Notes under the pieces: model-generated
Databases searched by the model: none
Told to the model about the DNA's origin: nothing
What the model saw: the letters and a program-made list of their open reading frames with translations, nothing else
Program-made: the position numbers and the translations under genes
In this document: one piece after another, positions 35,188 through 46,439 of the stretch
Layout of the letters: each line of letters starts with the position of its first letter
How positions within the stretch are numbered: position 1 is the stretch's first letter
Assembly (NCBI GenBank): GCA_030765045.1
Contig: CM060968.1
Span: 107,952,904 to 108,016,903 of the forward strand
From: Tenodera sinensis
Taxonomy: Eukaryota > Arthropoda > Insecta > Mantodea > Mantidae
DNA: 64,000 bases
Reading direction: 5' to 3'

Positions 35188-35204
35188 TCCCCCCCCCCCC
35201 CCCT
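35188..35204. repeat. C homopolymer run
   Basis: About 17 consecutive C between the R copy and its separated inverted end. Confidence 0.9.
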
Positions 35205-35429
35205 CAAAGCCCACAGTACCCTTTTTCTAAACATATAGTTTCCGCAATAAATTTAATTAAATATACTAAATATACATCATATCTAAAATTCTCTTAACGC
35301 AGATAAAATATTGTACACAACACCTTACAAAATTATGGTCAGTAATTCGTGACTCTTAAAACACTCGGTCCCTTTGGCCGTGTTCTTACTTAAGTCTCTT
35401 GGTACTAAACCTTGGGACTAGTACTGGAA

Positions 35430-35535
35430 ATATCTATTATTTATTCAGGACATATAAAAATGTGTATTTCTGATGAAATCTGGACGTCGACTGCTTGGTT
35501 GAGGTACAATGCTTCCTTTATCTACTATAAGTACA
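35430..35535 (-). repeat. Family R, separated inverted end
   Basis: ATTTATTCAGGACATATAAA, GTGTATTTCTGATGAAATC, GGTTGAGGTACAATGCTTCC: R left-end sequence in inverted orientation, 300 bp past the R copy at 34335-35130. It may be the right inverted end of that copy, pushed away by an insertion. Confidence 0.6.
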
Positions 35536-36009
35536 TAGTGAGCGTGTAATAAAACAGTTGAACCTCGCGGTCCCTGTGGATGCCAAGTATCCAGTTTGAA
35601 ATGAACGCTGCGTTGCTTTAGTTCGTTTTTCCCGTATACAAGGTTACCGATAATGACGCGCCAGTGTTTTTCTTTTCGCCCACCTTCACAATACGCAGTT
35701 AATTTGATGGTTATGGCGCTGTTAATGTCGAATGTCGCTGCAGCGAGTCTTCTACATAGCTGTTAAAATCCAGCGGGGTTCTTAGCTATGACCTCATTAC
35801 TGTTGCTGGGTTACGATACAGAATATTGTTTAGTTTACGACCCGGATTTACTTTTCCAGCCTACCCAACGTAATCAAACACCCTGCATGCAGCGGCATTG
35901 AAAGGCATGATGAAAAGTCCAGCATCGCCGCAATATTAAAAGAGAGAAAGAGATGGAAGACATGCGATGAGACCGCACTTATATTCTGACATTTTATTCC
36001 ACTGCTTAC
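35536..36009. other. Unassigned
   Basis: No gene recognised. Confidence 0.35.
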
Positions 36010-36115
36010 CTGTGATAAGCAGAGGAAGTGATTTATTGCACAAAAATCAATACTGAAATTTCACCGGAAATCCACGGTTTGAGACTCCTTTAGGCCAAAA
36101 ATAATTTAATCATGC
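36010..36115 (+). repeat. Family R, 5' fragment
   Basis: AGCAGAGGAAGTGATTTATT and GAAATTTCACCGGAAATCC followed by GGTTTGAGACTCC. Probably the left piece of the R copy whose middle resumes at 36836. Confidence 0.55.
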
Positions 36116-36545
36116 ATTTCCTTTCACTCACTTGGTGACAGCTAATGGCATGGTATGTTGCAATGTAACCAAGCATTAGAGAGGTTTGTTTTGACTGCCA
36201 TGAGTACACGAATTCCTTAAAACTCTGTGGGCAAGAACAATAATAATATAACAATGACCAATATTGATAATAAATAATAACACATGAATAAGTAATAATG
36301 ATCATGATTCCTTTTGGGTAGCTCTTCCCACATTTGAGCTATGAATATGGAACTCCCCTGTCTTTGTCTTTGACAGTTTGTGTCTAAACCTACATCTGTT
36401 TAAATTTATTTTCAATTTACTGCTTTGCCCTCTGGCTTGAGTCTCACTCTTTTGGCACTTGGCACTAGTTCTCACTGTTTTGATCTTTGTCACTTGTTTT
36501 CACTGTTCCATCTTCCTTAGCAGTCGGTCATGCCTTAGTTAAGGA
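36116..36545. other. Unassigned
   Basis: Between an R 5' fragment and a LINE tail. It could be LINE 3' untranslated sequence. Short ORFs show no domain. Confidence 0.3.
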
Positions 36546-36790
36546 GCACATGTTCTTTGCCCCTCCAGCGTTGGGGTTTCTCGCCGTCCAGGCGCTGCCA
36601 GCATTCCGCTTCATTTCCTCCGCCCACCTGACTCTTGGTCTTACCGCCCTCTCTCCTTCACTTGGGTCCCTCATCGTTGCTGTGTTTGTCCAACGATTGT
36701 TGTTGGGCCTTACTGTGTGACCTGCCCATCTCCATTTCGCTACTTGAGCTGCTGTTGCGGATGTGAACAATACATGTAGGTAAATGCGCC
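36546..36790 (-). pseudogene. LINE ORF2 C-terminal fragment (RTE-like)
   Basis: The minus strand reads QVAKWRWAGHTVRPNNNRWT followed by RAVRPRVRWAEEMKRNAG. This matches the VAKxKWxWAGHxARRxDxRW and GRPxxRWxDD segments near the C-terminus of arthropod RTE-like ORF2 proteins. No RT or endonuclease domain is present. It lies between two pieces of an R copy, which suggests insertion into R. Confidence 0.7.
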
Positions 36791-36835
36791 GTCCCACTTT
36801 CATTTGTTCATCACCCAAAGGTGATGTCTTTAAGA

Positions 36836-37340
36836 GAAAAATCATTCAGTATCAGTATCTTCAAAGGATGTGGCACGAAGATTTTTAAGAAATATCGTCT
36901 ACACCAGATTAACCTTTACATGAAAAATTTGTCTTTTTTCCTAAAAAATGGCTCAACAATTTTGATCAAAATATCACACATTTAGGAAATTTGTGTGACA
37001 GATGAGAATAGTGTGGGAAGCCTATTTCATTTTTAATGACTTTGGTATATTAGATAAACAAAATCTTTAAAATATTGTTAAAATACACAATTTGTCGGTT
37101 TAATCATGCTTGTTATTGGTTTGAATTTTCAGATAGGTATATAGGAATGCCAACTCAAAATCGTTATTCATTTTCTTGTCATCCGACTAACGATATCCTC
37201 CTCATACCACAACGAAATGTGTGAACGTAAGGTGAAAATTTATCTATATTGAAGAGCTTGTAGGAGAGTGAGCTATTCTTCGGCACACTTCTTGTTAATC
37301 GAAATAAATATTCATTACAGCTTTGCATACCTGGTTTTAG
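36836..37340 (+). repeat. Family R, middle and 3' part
   Basis: AGTATCTTCAAAGGATG, CACGAAGATTTTTAAGAAA, CAATTTTGATCAAAATATC: plus-oriented R body, more diverged than the best copies. Likely continues 36010-36115. Confidence 0.6.
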
Positions 37341-37740
37341 GGCTACAAGTGCAGATATTTTTGATTGGTAATTGAGAACAGTGTAATGAACAACATTAAA
37401 TCAATATTTCCTTCATTTACGCACTTATTAAATTACTTATTAGGCGTAGTATATTTTCTGATTGGCTAGTACCTCTTAGTAGGCGTGGCATAGAAGGCAT
37501 GACTCAAGTAGGTCGATCTTATAATAACGAATGGTGTACCGGAAACGAGTTCCAATGCTTTCTGCAAGGCCAATGACCTCGCAATACCTAGCCAGTAGGT
37601 CACGTACTGGGCCGTGAAGCAAAACGGATAGTCTTCACGACAGGCGTTGTTCATTTTGCGCGCAATTACGACCATGCAACAGACATAAGGTAGTAAACTT
37701 TTTGGGATTTTTTTTGTAGGAAAATTAAGTTAAAAATAAA

Positions 37741-38335
37741 GAAGGAACCCTTCGAAATGGATATCACTGCTTCGGCCATACGTTAACCAGAGATTCTACA
37801 TGGTGAGTGTAACAAAATGTTCAATGCAACTATTGTCAATAAAGAACCTTTTCCCCGAATATAAATAATTGTATCAAATATTTGGAGCCATCTAGCTTCT
37901 AGACAAATGGATATAAATGGTTTATTATTTTACTAACAGTCACACAAAGACTGTGAACAATTCTGTAATGCATTTATACTTTAATTCGAATGAATTCAGT
38001 CACAATTTAGTGTTAACGTAGCGTTGGAAAAATCTCTTAAAAATTAAACTTTGCATGATGTTTTAACATTAAATTGTGACTAAACTCATTTGAATTAAGG
38101 TAGAAATGCATTACAGCATTGTTTACACAATATTTTTGCAAGAGTTAGTGAAATAATAAACCATTTATATCCATTCGTCAAGAAGCTAGATGGATGCAAA
38201 TATTTTACACGTTATTTTCGGCGAGGATTGTTTATTGCCAATAATTAATAATATTAATAATATTGGTTTACACACATCATTTAGAATCCCTGGTTAACGT
38301 GTGGCAGAAGCAGTATCTTTCACCCTGTATATATT
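37741..38335. repeat. ~600-bp imperfect palindrome (foldback or MITE-like element)
   Basis: The left half (37741-38016) and right half (38063-38335) are inverted copies: CCATCTAGCTTCTAGACAAA on the left pairs with CGTCAAGAAGCTAGATGG on the right, and CACAATTTAGTGTTAA pairs with TTAACATTAAATTGTG. The unpaired centre is about 46 bp. The right edge is TCACCCTGTA, a mariner-MITE-like terminus on its reverse complement (TACAGGGTGA). No coding capacity and no clear target duplication. Confidence 0.75.
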
Positions 38336-38800
38336 AAGGTACCATTTATAGCGTGTATTTGTTTTAGGCACACGAAGAATATGGTGTGCTAAAGCGATAG
38401 TCAGATTTTTTAAAATGCGAATCACTATGTAATGAATAAACTTTCACGCTCCTCACGTGACTGCCATAAATACGAATGACTAAGCACCTAGAAACAATCT
38501 AAGTAGTTGAAGATGTAAACTAGAAATATTTCGGAAGTAGTTAATGCCGCACATATTTGAATAAACTGCATGCTTTATCTATGTTTGCAGCTATCCACAG
38601 AAGGTTCAAGACACACATTTCATTTGTCATGAAAATATTAAAAGTCGGTATTTTAATTAAAATCGTTAGGTATTTTTGAGAAAATAAGAGAACGAAAAAT
38701 TTTATACGTAAAGAATATTTTGAGGTGAAGGTAAGGTCACCTCGGCGCGAGGCCGTATCGTTTCCTTCGCAAAGAATGTGTTTTCAAAAATAGTTTGCAC
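38336..38800 (-). repeat. Family R, partial copy
   Basis: GCGATAGTCAGATTTTTTAA, ATTTCATTTGTCATGAAAA and GTATTTTAATTAAAATCG are minus-oriented R blocks. It starts directly after the palindrome. Confidence 0.6.
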
Positions 38801-39550
38801 AAGAATTGGAAAAAAAAAATCATGCAAGTGCAATCAAGATTTTTTGAAATAGCTACGGAAAATGGTATGATGGTAGAAAAGGTTATGTTGGTGAAACACG
38901 TTGAACTTTTAGTTACAGAATGGTAGTTTTATTTTCTTGTAAATTAAAATACAGACCATAGCGAAGAAATTAAATGTCAAACTTCAGATTCTGCGGTTCT
39001 TGGAATTGTGGTAATTGCGAGGTAGTGATTTTTGTTTGAGAGCGGAGTAATTCAGGCTATAAATGGAGATAGAGTGGATTCCAAGAAACAGACTCCTGAG
39101 AAATAAGACGTTGGTAAAGGTGACTGGAAACAGCATTGGCAGAAATAGTAGAAAATTAGTCTAGGTTTCATATGCAAGTACAAACGTTTGTGGATGAAAT
39201 TTATTTCCTGTACTATAATCAGAGCTGGAACAAATATCCCATAAGGGGGAAATCAACGTAACTAGCACTCTACCTGGTACTCGTGACGTACTGAACACAC
39301 GGATCCAGGTTGTAGAATTGACAATTCTTGAGTAGTTCGACCACAGTACTGGCAGTGTATGTCGGAAGCCTCACGTGCTGTCACATTGAAAACGTCAGTG
39401 GAATAATTTAGTATTAATAATTTCACCGTGAATTGAGAAAACAAGCAGTGTAGGTTCTGTCATTCAGAAATGTAGATTTGCAAAGAGAAGCGAAAATTGT
39501 AAAAACAACACTTTATTAAAAAGGAAAAGAAAAAAAAAAGGATAAAACAA
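38801..39550. other. Unassigned
   Basis: No gene recognised. 39262-39444 holds a 60-codon minus ORF without domain. Confidence 0.35.
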
Positions 39551-40010
39551 ACACATAGGAAATTGTATGAAATGTATGTTGAAGGGCGAGTAGAGAAAGA
39601 TTGTGATTGTGCCTCGTAAAAGAAGAGTTTGTAGAGAAAACCGCGTGAATGTAATACGTTGCATTTCTATTTTAATGATAGAAAATTGTATGAATTGTAT
39701 GTTGATGGGCGAGTAGAGAAGGATACATGAATGTGTTAGTAGAAGAAAAGCAAGTGTGAAAGTAATATATTATATACTAAAATGGATAACATAAAAACCT
39801 TTTCCATAAAACATTACATATGCATGTCGAATTTTGCGGTGATCGGTAAAGCAGTTTTCGAGATTAACTGTTACATATGTACAAACATCCATTATACGAA
39901 TTGTGTGTAGATGAGTGACTAGAGAAAGAGATGTGAAGGTGTTACCTAAAAGTAAGTAGAGAAAACTGTGTGATTACGTAGGATTTCTATTTCAAACACA
40001 GAAATTTGTA
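39551..40010. repeat. Degenerate tandem-like repeats, period ~124 bp and longer
   Basis: GAAATTGTATGAAATGTATG near 39558, AAAATTGTATGAATTGTATG near 39682 and ACGAATTGTGTGTAGATG near 39897 each lead into GAGTAGAGAA-type words and a GAATGTAATACG/GTGATTACG element. The third unit is separated by an unrelated ~100-bp insert. Confidence 0.45.
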
Positions 40011-40538
40011 TCACTTATTTGTAGAAAACATAATATAATGTCCTTTTTTAAATCGCGTTTTCACCTGTTTATACAAACTTATCTAAATAAAAAATTAGAG
40101 CCGTTTCCGAGATACACGAAATATGTTATACAAAAATTGCCTGTTTAAAGATATTAGATAAAACTCCTGCCGCTTGCCTTATAATATATACTCGCAACCT
40201 AATTGCTACTATTATGCTCTTATTGCATAATATACTATTTTGGAGCTATATGATGATATAGGTATTGCAATTAATGTCACGTTGCTATGGCTTAGAATAA
40301 ATTTTTGTTCATTCTCCAAGGAGAAACAAAAGAAGCATATTCCGTAGCATATAGCTTGCACATCAATGATGGCCACGATGACTTGATTAAAACGTAACCT
40401 AAACGCAACATAATTGTGTCATTGAGTCGACACTAAAGCAATTCAGAATATAAGCAATATGTAGGAACAACATGGATTAAATTTTAATGTGAAAGAATAT
40501 GTATATAATAATATCATTAGAATTCGTCAAATATAACA
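40011..40538. other. Unassigned
   Basis: AT-rich. No gene recognised. Confidence 0.35.
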
Positions 40539-40558
40539 TGGTTAGTAATTTAAAACTA

Positions 40559-41102
40559 ACCCGTAACGCAGTGGTAAGACCTACCGCACGACCGTTGCGT
40601 TCCCCATTTCTATCTGCGCCACGCCATGAGTGGGGGCAGTACTGAAGGTGGGACGTGGTTGACCCTCACGGTCCCTCCCGTGCGGTTATGCGGTCTTCTC
40701 GACTAGGGAGTCCGGGTGGTTCAGTTGGTTAGACGATGACCTACTGATCCCAAGGTCGCGGGTTCAAATCCGGCCCAGACTGTGCTTAAAAACGACAGGT
40801 CCATGTCAGTAGATTTACTGGCACGTAAAAAAACTCCTGCGGGACAAAATTCCGACACACGGCGACGCTGATGCGACTCTGGCAATTCACAGCGTTGTTA
40901 AGCTACAAAATAATTTAATAATCGACCAGGGATTGCTACTTTTCAATCAAGCAGCTCCTCAATTGGCCCCTCAGGGACATAACGAGGCTGGGTGCACCCC
41001 GTGCCTGACCTCCCAGGGGGCAAAGATTCCCACACCGATACCGGGGATCGAATCCGGGTCCTCCGCGCCAGAGACAGGCGCGCTACCACTGTCTTACGTA
41101 GG
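40559..41102 (-). repeat. SINE-A, copy 3, interrupted by SINE-B
   Basis: The minus-strand head has GGCGCGGAGGACCCGGATTC and GATCCCCGGTATCGG (B box) near 41035-41090, and the body runs to 40559. It is flanked by TGGTTAGTAATTTAAAACTA (40539-40558) and TGGTTGATTAAAACTA (41103-41118), a decayed target duplication with a small indel. A SINE-B occupies 40710-40921. Confidence 0.85.
40710..40921 (+). repeat. SINE-B (tRNA-derived), copy 1, nested in SINE-A
   Basis: The head has GGTGGTTCAGTTGGTTAGAC (A box) and CGCGGGTTCAAATCCGGCCC (B box), a short body, and an AATAATTTAATAA-type tail. TCGACTAGGGA (40699-40709) and TCGACCAGGGA (40922-40932) form an 11-bp target duplication with one mismatch. Confidence 0.9.
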
Positions 41103-41118
41103 TGGTTGATTAAAACTA

Positions 41119-42480
41119 CATTTACATACTCTCTTGCAGTTAAATGATTGAGACTGTATATAGGAAAAAATCTAGCTAACCATTCTCACACTTTCTTATA
41201 AATAATTCACTGACGTTGCTTTAAAGTGAACTAAAATTGTAACGTCACTGACTAGCGACTTGGAAAAGGAATCTTCCCTTGTGAGCAAAAAGTGTGCTTT
41301 TGATTTTGTTGCAGGAGATCGACATTCTGACCCACTGCTGCACCGCAATAATCCGTGTTCAACCAATTTCACGGACATGTGGCCCCCGAGATTCCTAGAA
41401 ACGCTTCACACTGTGCGAGAAGGTAAGAAACCGTGATAGCAACTTTTTGTAGCTTGCAAGTGCGCCACATCCCTTAGGAGCGTTTCACTTGAGCAGTATT
41501 CCAAAGTTTGCTCTTCCTTCACAAGACACGTTGTTTTAAATGTGTCTTGGGGTGCAGGAGCAATGTCAAACGTAGCGAGGGGTCCAAATTTCTTAGGGAT
41601 TTGAAAGTAGGAATGCTTAGTAATTCTACATTCTCTGCATAAGAATTAGATTTGTAAAACAGTTTTGCTTTGGTTCAATTGCTTCTATACACTGCGGTCG
41701 TATCCTTTACCTGTTTTTATTTTCTCTAACACGTAATACCAAGTTGAGGAATATATGTAAATTGTTAATAACGCTGTCAATTACCGGGATATCAGTGTCG
41801 CCAGTGTGTTAGAACTTCACAGTACATCATTAAGTTATATGTATTGCTTACAATTTGAAGTCTATTCATACCATTTTGCTGTTTAATATGCTTTGTTTAT
41901 GGTAGCCCCCAATCGGGATCAGCTGAATTTGGTAATTTATGCATATAAAAATGGATGTGTGTGTATATGTATGCAACCACTAATCTAATGAGGGTCTTAA
42001 AAGTGAAATATGTGTATATTGAATTTTGCAGTCAACAGTAATCTTTTAAAGGATATTTTATTATTTTTTATAAATTTACTTTAGCACTATAGATCCACGC
42101 ATTCCATGTCATATCTGCCCTATGATTAACTGTCGGTATTGATTTGTATATTTTGCATTATATTATGTACAGTTTCTGTTTGTAAATCTTTGTTCTTTTT
42201 AAGTAGTGATGGATATAGACGAAACAAACAAAACATTACACTAGAATAGGTGTACAAAATGAACAATTAGTGGAACTAGCTACATAAGTAATGCAAAATG
42301 CAATATCCTGGAGAAATTGCATCATTTCCGTGTAGCTTGTGCGAAAAAGAAAAACTGTTTGGGTCATCATCAGGTATTATAAATGTAGCATAAATATTCA
42401 CAACCAACGTGAAAACTCAACAGTAAAACAATCATTCTTTACTCAAATTAGGTTGCCCCACAAAAAAGAACCTTATAAAT
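41119..42480. other. Unassigned, 1.4 kb
   Basis: No recognised gene. Around 41935-41985 a TG-rich, palindrome-poor stretch (ATGGATGTGTGTGTATATG) looks like short low-complexity sequence. Confidence 0.4.
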
Positions 42481-42650
42481 TGCTCAAGAGGTAGAATCGG
42501 CACTGAAAAATTGAATACTACAGCCAGGATTTGAACCACGGACCCTCCGCTTACCAAGCGGCTGTTCTAACCACTATTAAGCGGAGGATCTGTGGTTCAA
42601 ATCCTGGCTGTAGTATCGAATTTTTCAGCTCCGATTGTACCTCTCAAACA
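42481..42650. repeat. Head-to-head SINE palindrome (tRNA-like arms)
   Basis: Arms 42481-42553 and 42578-42650 are near-perfect inverted copies containing GTGGTTCAAATCCTGGCTG (B box) and TTCAGTGCCGATT-type body. The 24-bp loop has the anticodon/A-box side of only one arm (TAGTGGTTAGAACAG on the minus strand). Neither arm resembles SINE-A, -B or -C, so this is a fourth tRNA-like family. Confidence 0.8.
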
Positions 42651-43189
42651 TTGCCCACACACGGCCTGTGTGCTTCAAAACACCAACAGTATGTTTGTTA
42701 GCATAAACAAGTAATTCTTATAAATTGCTGCCTAGTTAAATCGTTAGTACAGCTGTTCTTAATGATGATTCTTGGCATACTAGATGAGAAATGAGCTCCA
42801 CTGGCTAGAAGGGAGTAGGAATAGAAGAGATAGGAAGGGGATTCGGCACTGAAGCCGGGCTTATTGTCCCATGCTCCCAAGGGGGCACCCCTGGAAGGAA
42901 GGATGAAGTGAAAGGAGACACCGGGTGGCCAGATCCAGTCTGGTGACACAGATATTGACAGAGGTCCCTAAGGTTTCCCAAGTTTAACGACACCTTGAAG
43001 TCTTTATCTTCAACGCCATCCCTTTTCCACCCGGATCGCATGGACAGCGAGGGACGGAAAGAGTTCTTGTGCGTATACCATCTTTGACAATCTGCACTAA
43101 CGACTTCGGTGACCCTTGCGACCCTGAAAGAACCAACAAGACGAAGGATGAATGGAATGATTAACGAATCGAGTTAGGAAATTCGGGGG
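42651..43189. other. Unclassified, moderately GC-richer segment
   Basis: 42780-43070 has higher G+C with overlapping minus ORFs (83 and 78 codons) but no recognised domain. It may belong to an undefined element. Confidence 0.3.
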
Positions 43190-43303
43190 ATTCGCCAGGC
43201 AACCCGGGGAAACCCCGAAAAAAGCTGTGGGTTAGGAAGTCGATCATGGGAATCGAAGTTACAACCTCCCGAATGGAACCTCACACGTTACCGCGGAGCC
43301 ATT
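43190..43303 (-). repeat. SINE-C (tRNA-derived), copy 2
   Basis: The minus strand gives AATGGCTCCGCGGTAACGTG (A-box side), CATTCGGGAGGTTG, a B-box-like ACTTCGATTCCCATG, then GACTTCCTAACCCA and TTTTTTCGGGGTTTCCCC, matching the copy at 30331. Confidence 0.75.
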
Positions 43304-43977
43304 TCTCTTGGTAGGTGGGAGGGTAAGCGGCATATCGTTTGTTTCTGTGGCAGATTGTTGTCGCATTTTTGCGAATGCTTTTTTAAGGTTCGTCGCATTC
43401 TTCGATACACACTACACTATGGACATTATCCTATCGCTGAGGATGGTGTTTGTAGCAGGTTGGTTATCACCTTGTGAATACGAATCAAGATATGTGCAAG
43501 AATTTCAACCTCGTTGTAATATCGTCTGTAATGAAAATCAGACCTGCTGCAGGTTACTGCTATGAGCACATTCAAGATAAAGGTGTCTGTGTGTCTGTCT
43601 GTGCTCTTTGCTCCTTCTGCACTGCAGATACACGGTATCTAACATGAATGGTGATGCTATGCAACTGCACCTTTCAGATGGGAAAAGTTTTGCTCTCTAG
43701 CGAATCAGAAGCTATTATTAACTATGCGTTTCCACTTCGTTACCTCCCTCTTTCAACATTTCCGTCTCACTCGTTCCCAAACTATAATGCAAGTACCTTG
43801 CAACATACACTTGCACACCTTTACCAGTGCATTGCAGAGTATTTCTACAATCGAGTCGATTTCCTCGTTGCATCTTTTAAAAAAACTGTACATTCTGAAG
43901 TCATTATTTCAAGCATGACCTCGCAATACTTGCCTCTTTGACTAGCTACTTAATACAAGCTTAAGAATATGTCATCA
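43304..43977. other. Unassigned
   Basis: ORFs of 85 and 97 codons (43308-43565, 43648-43941 plus) lack recognised domains. Confidence 0.35.
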
Positions 43978-44444
43978 CCACCCCACCACTACCACTACTG
44001 CCACCGCCACCGCCAACGCCACCGCCGCCGCCGCCGCCACCGCCGCCGCCACCGCCACCACCACCCCACCAGCACCCCACCACCAATACCACCACCACCG
44101 CCGTCACCACCAACCACCGCCACCACCAACCACCGCCACCACTACCACCACCACCAACCACCACCACCAACCGCCACCGCCACCGCCACCGCCACCACCA
44201 ACCGCCACCGCCGCCGCCGCTGCCACCGCCGCCACCGCCACCGCCACCGCCACCGCCGCCACCGCCGCCGCCATCGCCATCGCCATCGCCATCGCCCCCG
44301 CCACCGCCACCGCCACCACCACCACCACCACCACCACCGCCGTCACCACCAACCACCGCCACCACCAACCACCGCCACCACTACCACCACCAACCACCTC
44401 CACCACCACCACCACCAACCGCCACCGCCACCACCAACCGCCAC

Positions 44445-44475
<31 letters not shown>

Positions 44476-44580
44476 ATCGCCATCGCCCCCGCCACCGCCA
44501 CCACCAACCACCACCACAACCACCGCCACCACCAACCACCACCACCAACCACCACCACCACCACCACCACCACCACCCAC
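43978..44580. repeat. CCN-rich imperfect trinucleotide tract, ~600 bp
   Basis: Built from CCA, CCG and CAC words with blocks of CCATCG. A higher-order duplication is visible: CCGTCACCACCAACCACCGC occurs at 44101 and again at 44340, a 239-bp offset. The tract generates spurious His/Pro/Thr- or Gly/Trp/Val-rich ORFs up to 236 codons. Its right edge joins a LINE C-terminal coding remnant. Confidence 0.95.
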
Positions 44581-45000
44581 TCCTCGTGGGTCTTCCGACA
44601 CTTCTTCCAATCGGCTGGTACTCATAACACAACTTACAAAAGCGTTTTTCATCCGTTTTTTGTACATGTTAATCCATAGACTTCTATTCCCCTCTATTTT
44701 TTTCGTTTATAGTAAGAATATTTAATTCGTTTCTTATTTCTTCGTTTTTTATTTTGCGTACAATAATTGTACATCCCTTAATTGCACCTAGGTATCTCAT
44801 TTCGGCTGCATTAATTATATTCCAATCCATTTTTATCACTCATGCTTTACATCTGTACATCAGAGCTGGCGCAGTCATTTTTTGTAAAGCTTTAAATGTG
44901 TTTCTTTCCTTATTTTTCTTTTTGATGTCCTGAAAATGTCCCACAAATATTTTTATTTATTTTCTTGATTAGATCTTCATTATCATTGCACCCTTTCTTA
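44581..45000 (-). pseudogene. LINE ORF2 C-terminal remnant leading into the CCN tract
   Basis: The minus strand reads NAAEMRYLGAIKGCT, then IKNEEIRNELNILTI, then WINMYKKRMKNAF, and in another frame YQPIGRRSVGRPTRSG. These are the post-RT segments seen also at 5091-5640 (SEMKFLRSVKGC, WKEHVHRI, GRRSVGRPSKRW). At least two frameshifts and in-frame stops are present. After GRPTRSG the frame runs into repeated TGG codons, i.e. the tract at 43978-44580. Confidence 0.7.
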
Positions 45001-46439
45001 TTTCTTCCTTTAACTAATTACCCTCCCCTTATGTAGGACTTACACCCCCTAAAACTTATACCCCCTAGGACTTGCGTGTCCTATATACACTTTTTTGGGG
45101 GGTGGGGGAGGGGGAGTCGTTTCTCTCCCCTGTAGTTGGTTTTACCAGAGCTGTTCCAGATATTAACGCTTTCGACGGTTAGGTTGCCCCATAAAGTATG
45201 CTAGGAATGATCATGCAAAGTCTTGAATAGAAAACCTTTTTTTTTCTTTTTTTTTTTCGCTTCGAACCCAAGTATAATATAAACTTATTAACATTACATT
45301 ACGTGTAATATTATGAACGTTTGTTTTTTCAGTTTGTCACAAATCTTGAATTGAATCCTTACATAGATTAATTTGGGTTTCAGATTTTATGCCATAACTG
45401 TCTTTCAATTACAAACCACTATGACTGACACAAAATTTAATGGCGGGTGGCAGGAAGAGCTGGCCAACACTAAATCCAATCAGAGGCTTGTGGTGTTTGC
45501 ATAGTTGAACACGCTGTAAAGTCGGTGATATAATAAAATTTGCGCCCAAAACTTTTATTTGCACAAAAGGAAAGAGGTGGTCAGGTATCAGCTGCCATTA
45601 AATGTTGTGTCTACCATAAATATGTAAACTTGTGTATCTCCAAGAGTTATTCTTCTATGTTCTTGTCATAGATGTCCTTTTGTTTTTAATAAAATACTTG
45701 TCTTATATAATTCATGTTCATTATTCAATATTATTTGGTCGTTAGTAAACATTGTGGTCTTTATTTTTAAAGCATTTATTGCTTTGTGTGACATTGTTGT
45801 TTCAAATAGCTGCTATTTACATATTTGTGTGTGCACTAGAGTGTTACTGAATTCATACATTATTACAAGTGGTTAATTACATAACCTAGGGGGAAAATGC
45901 CTACTCTACTATGGTCAATAAACAACCCTCTGGATATCTAGATCTGCAGAGACGTTTAAAATTGATTCCATTTATACAGCGATTTCAGGAAACGAAATGG
46001 CCGATAATCTTAAGAAATGGAAATGATTCTTACTCTAAGATTAAGTGCGTCGTATAGAATTGTGGCAACCTCTGAGTTGAACGACTAACTTTGTGAAGAA
46101 TCTTGAAAACCTACTGCGTAACTTCTGCTAATTCCCTCTCGCTCAACTACTTATACCTTACATAAGTAAATACTAAATCATCCAAAGGAGTCTTCCCTTT
46201 AAGTGCTTTCCATCTTTCAAGAAGCGGGAAAATCCGATTCGAATTTAATGGAATATTTTTCTTGCATGTTAGGTCTGTAAAATAGGAATTTCGCGTTTTG
46301 TTAAAATCGCTTTTTCTGCGAGAAAGAAAATGTGACAGTTTCTTATGGTTGATTAATTGTAAAAATTGGCTAGTTGAAAGCAAAGGTAAAAAAATCCAAT
46401 TTTCAACAAACTATTATTATACAAGTGTTCTCCATTCTC
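45001..46439. other. Unassigned, 1.4 kb
   Basis: G-rich stretch at 45091-45117 (GGGGGGTGGGGGAGGGGGAG), otherwise AT-rich. No gene recognised. Confidence 0.4.

Noticed and set aside
43961..44679. ORFs up to 236 codons rich in His/Pro/Thr or Gly/Trp/Val
   Set aside because: They are low-complexity translations of the CCN tract in several frames and both strands, partly extended by LINE remnant sequence.
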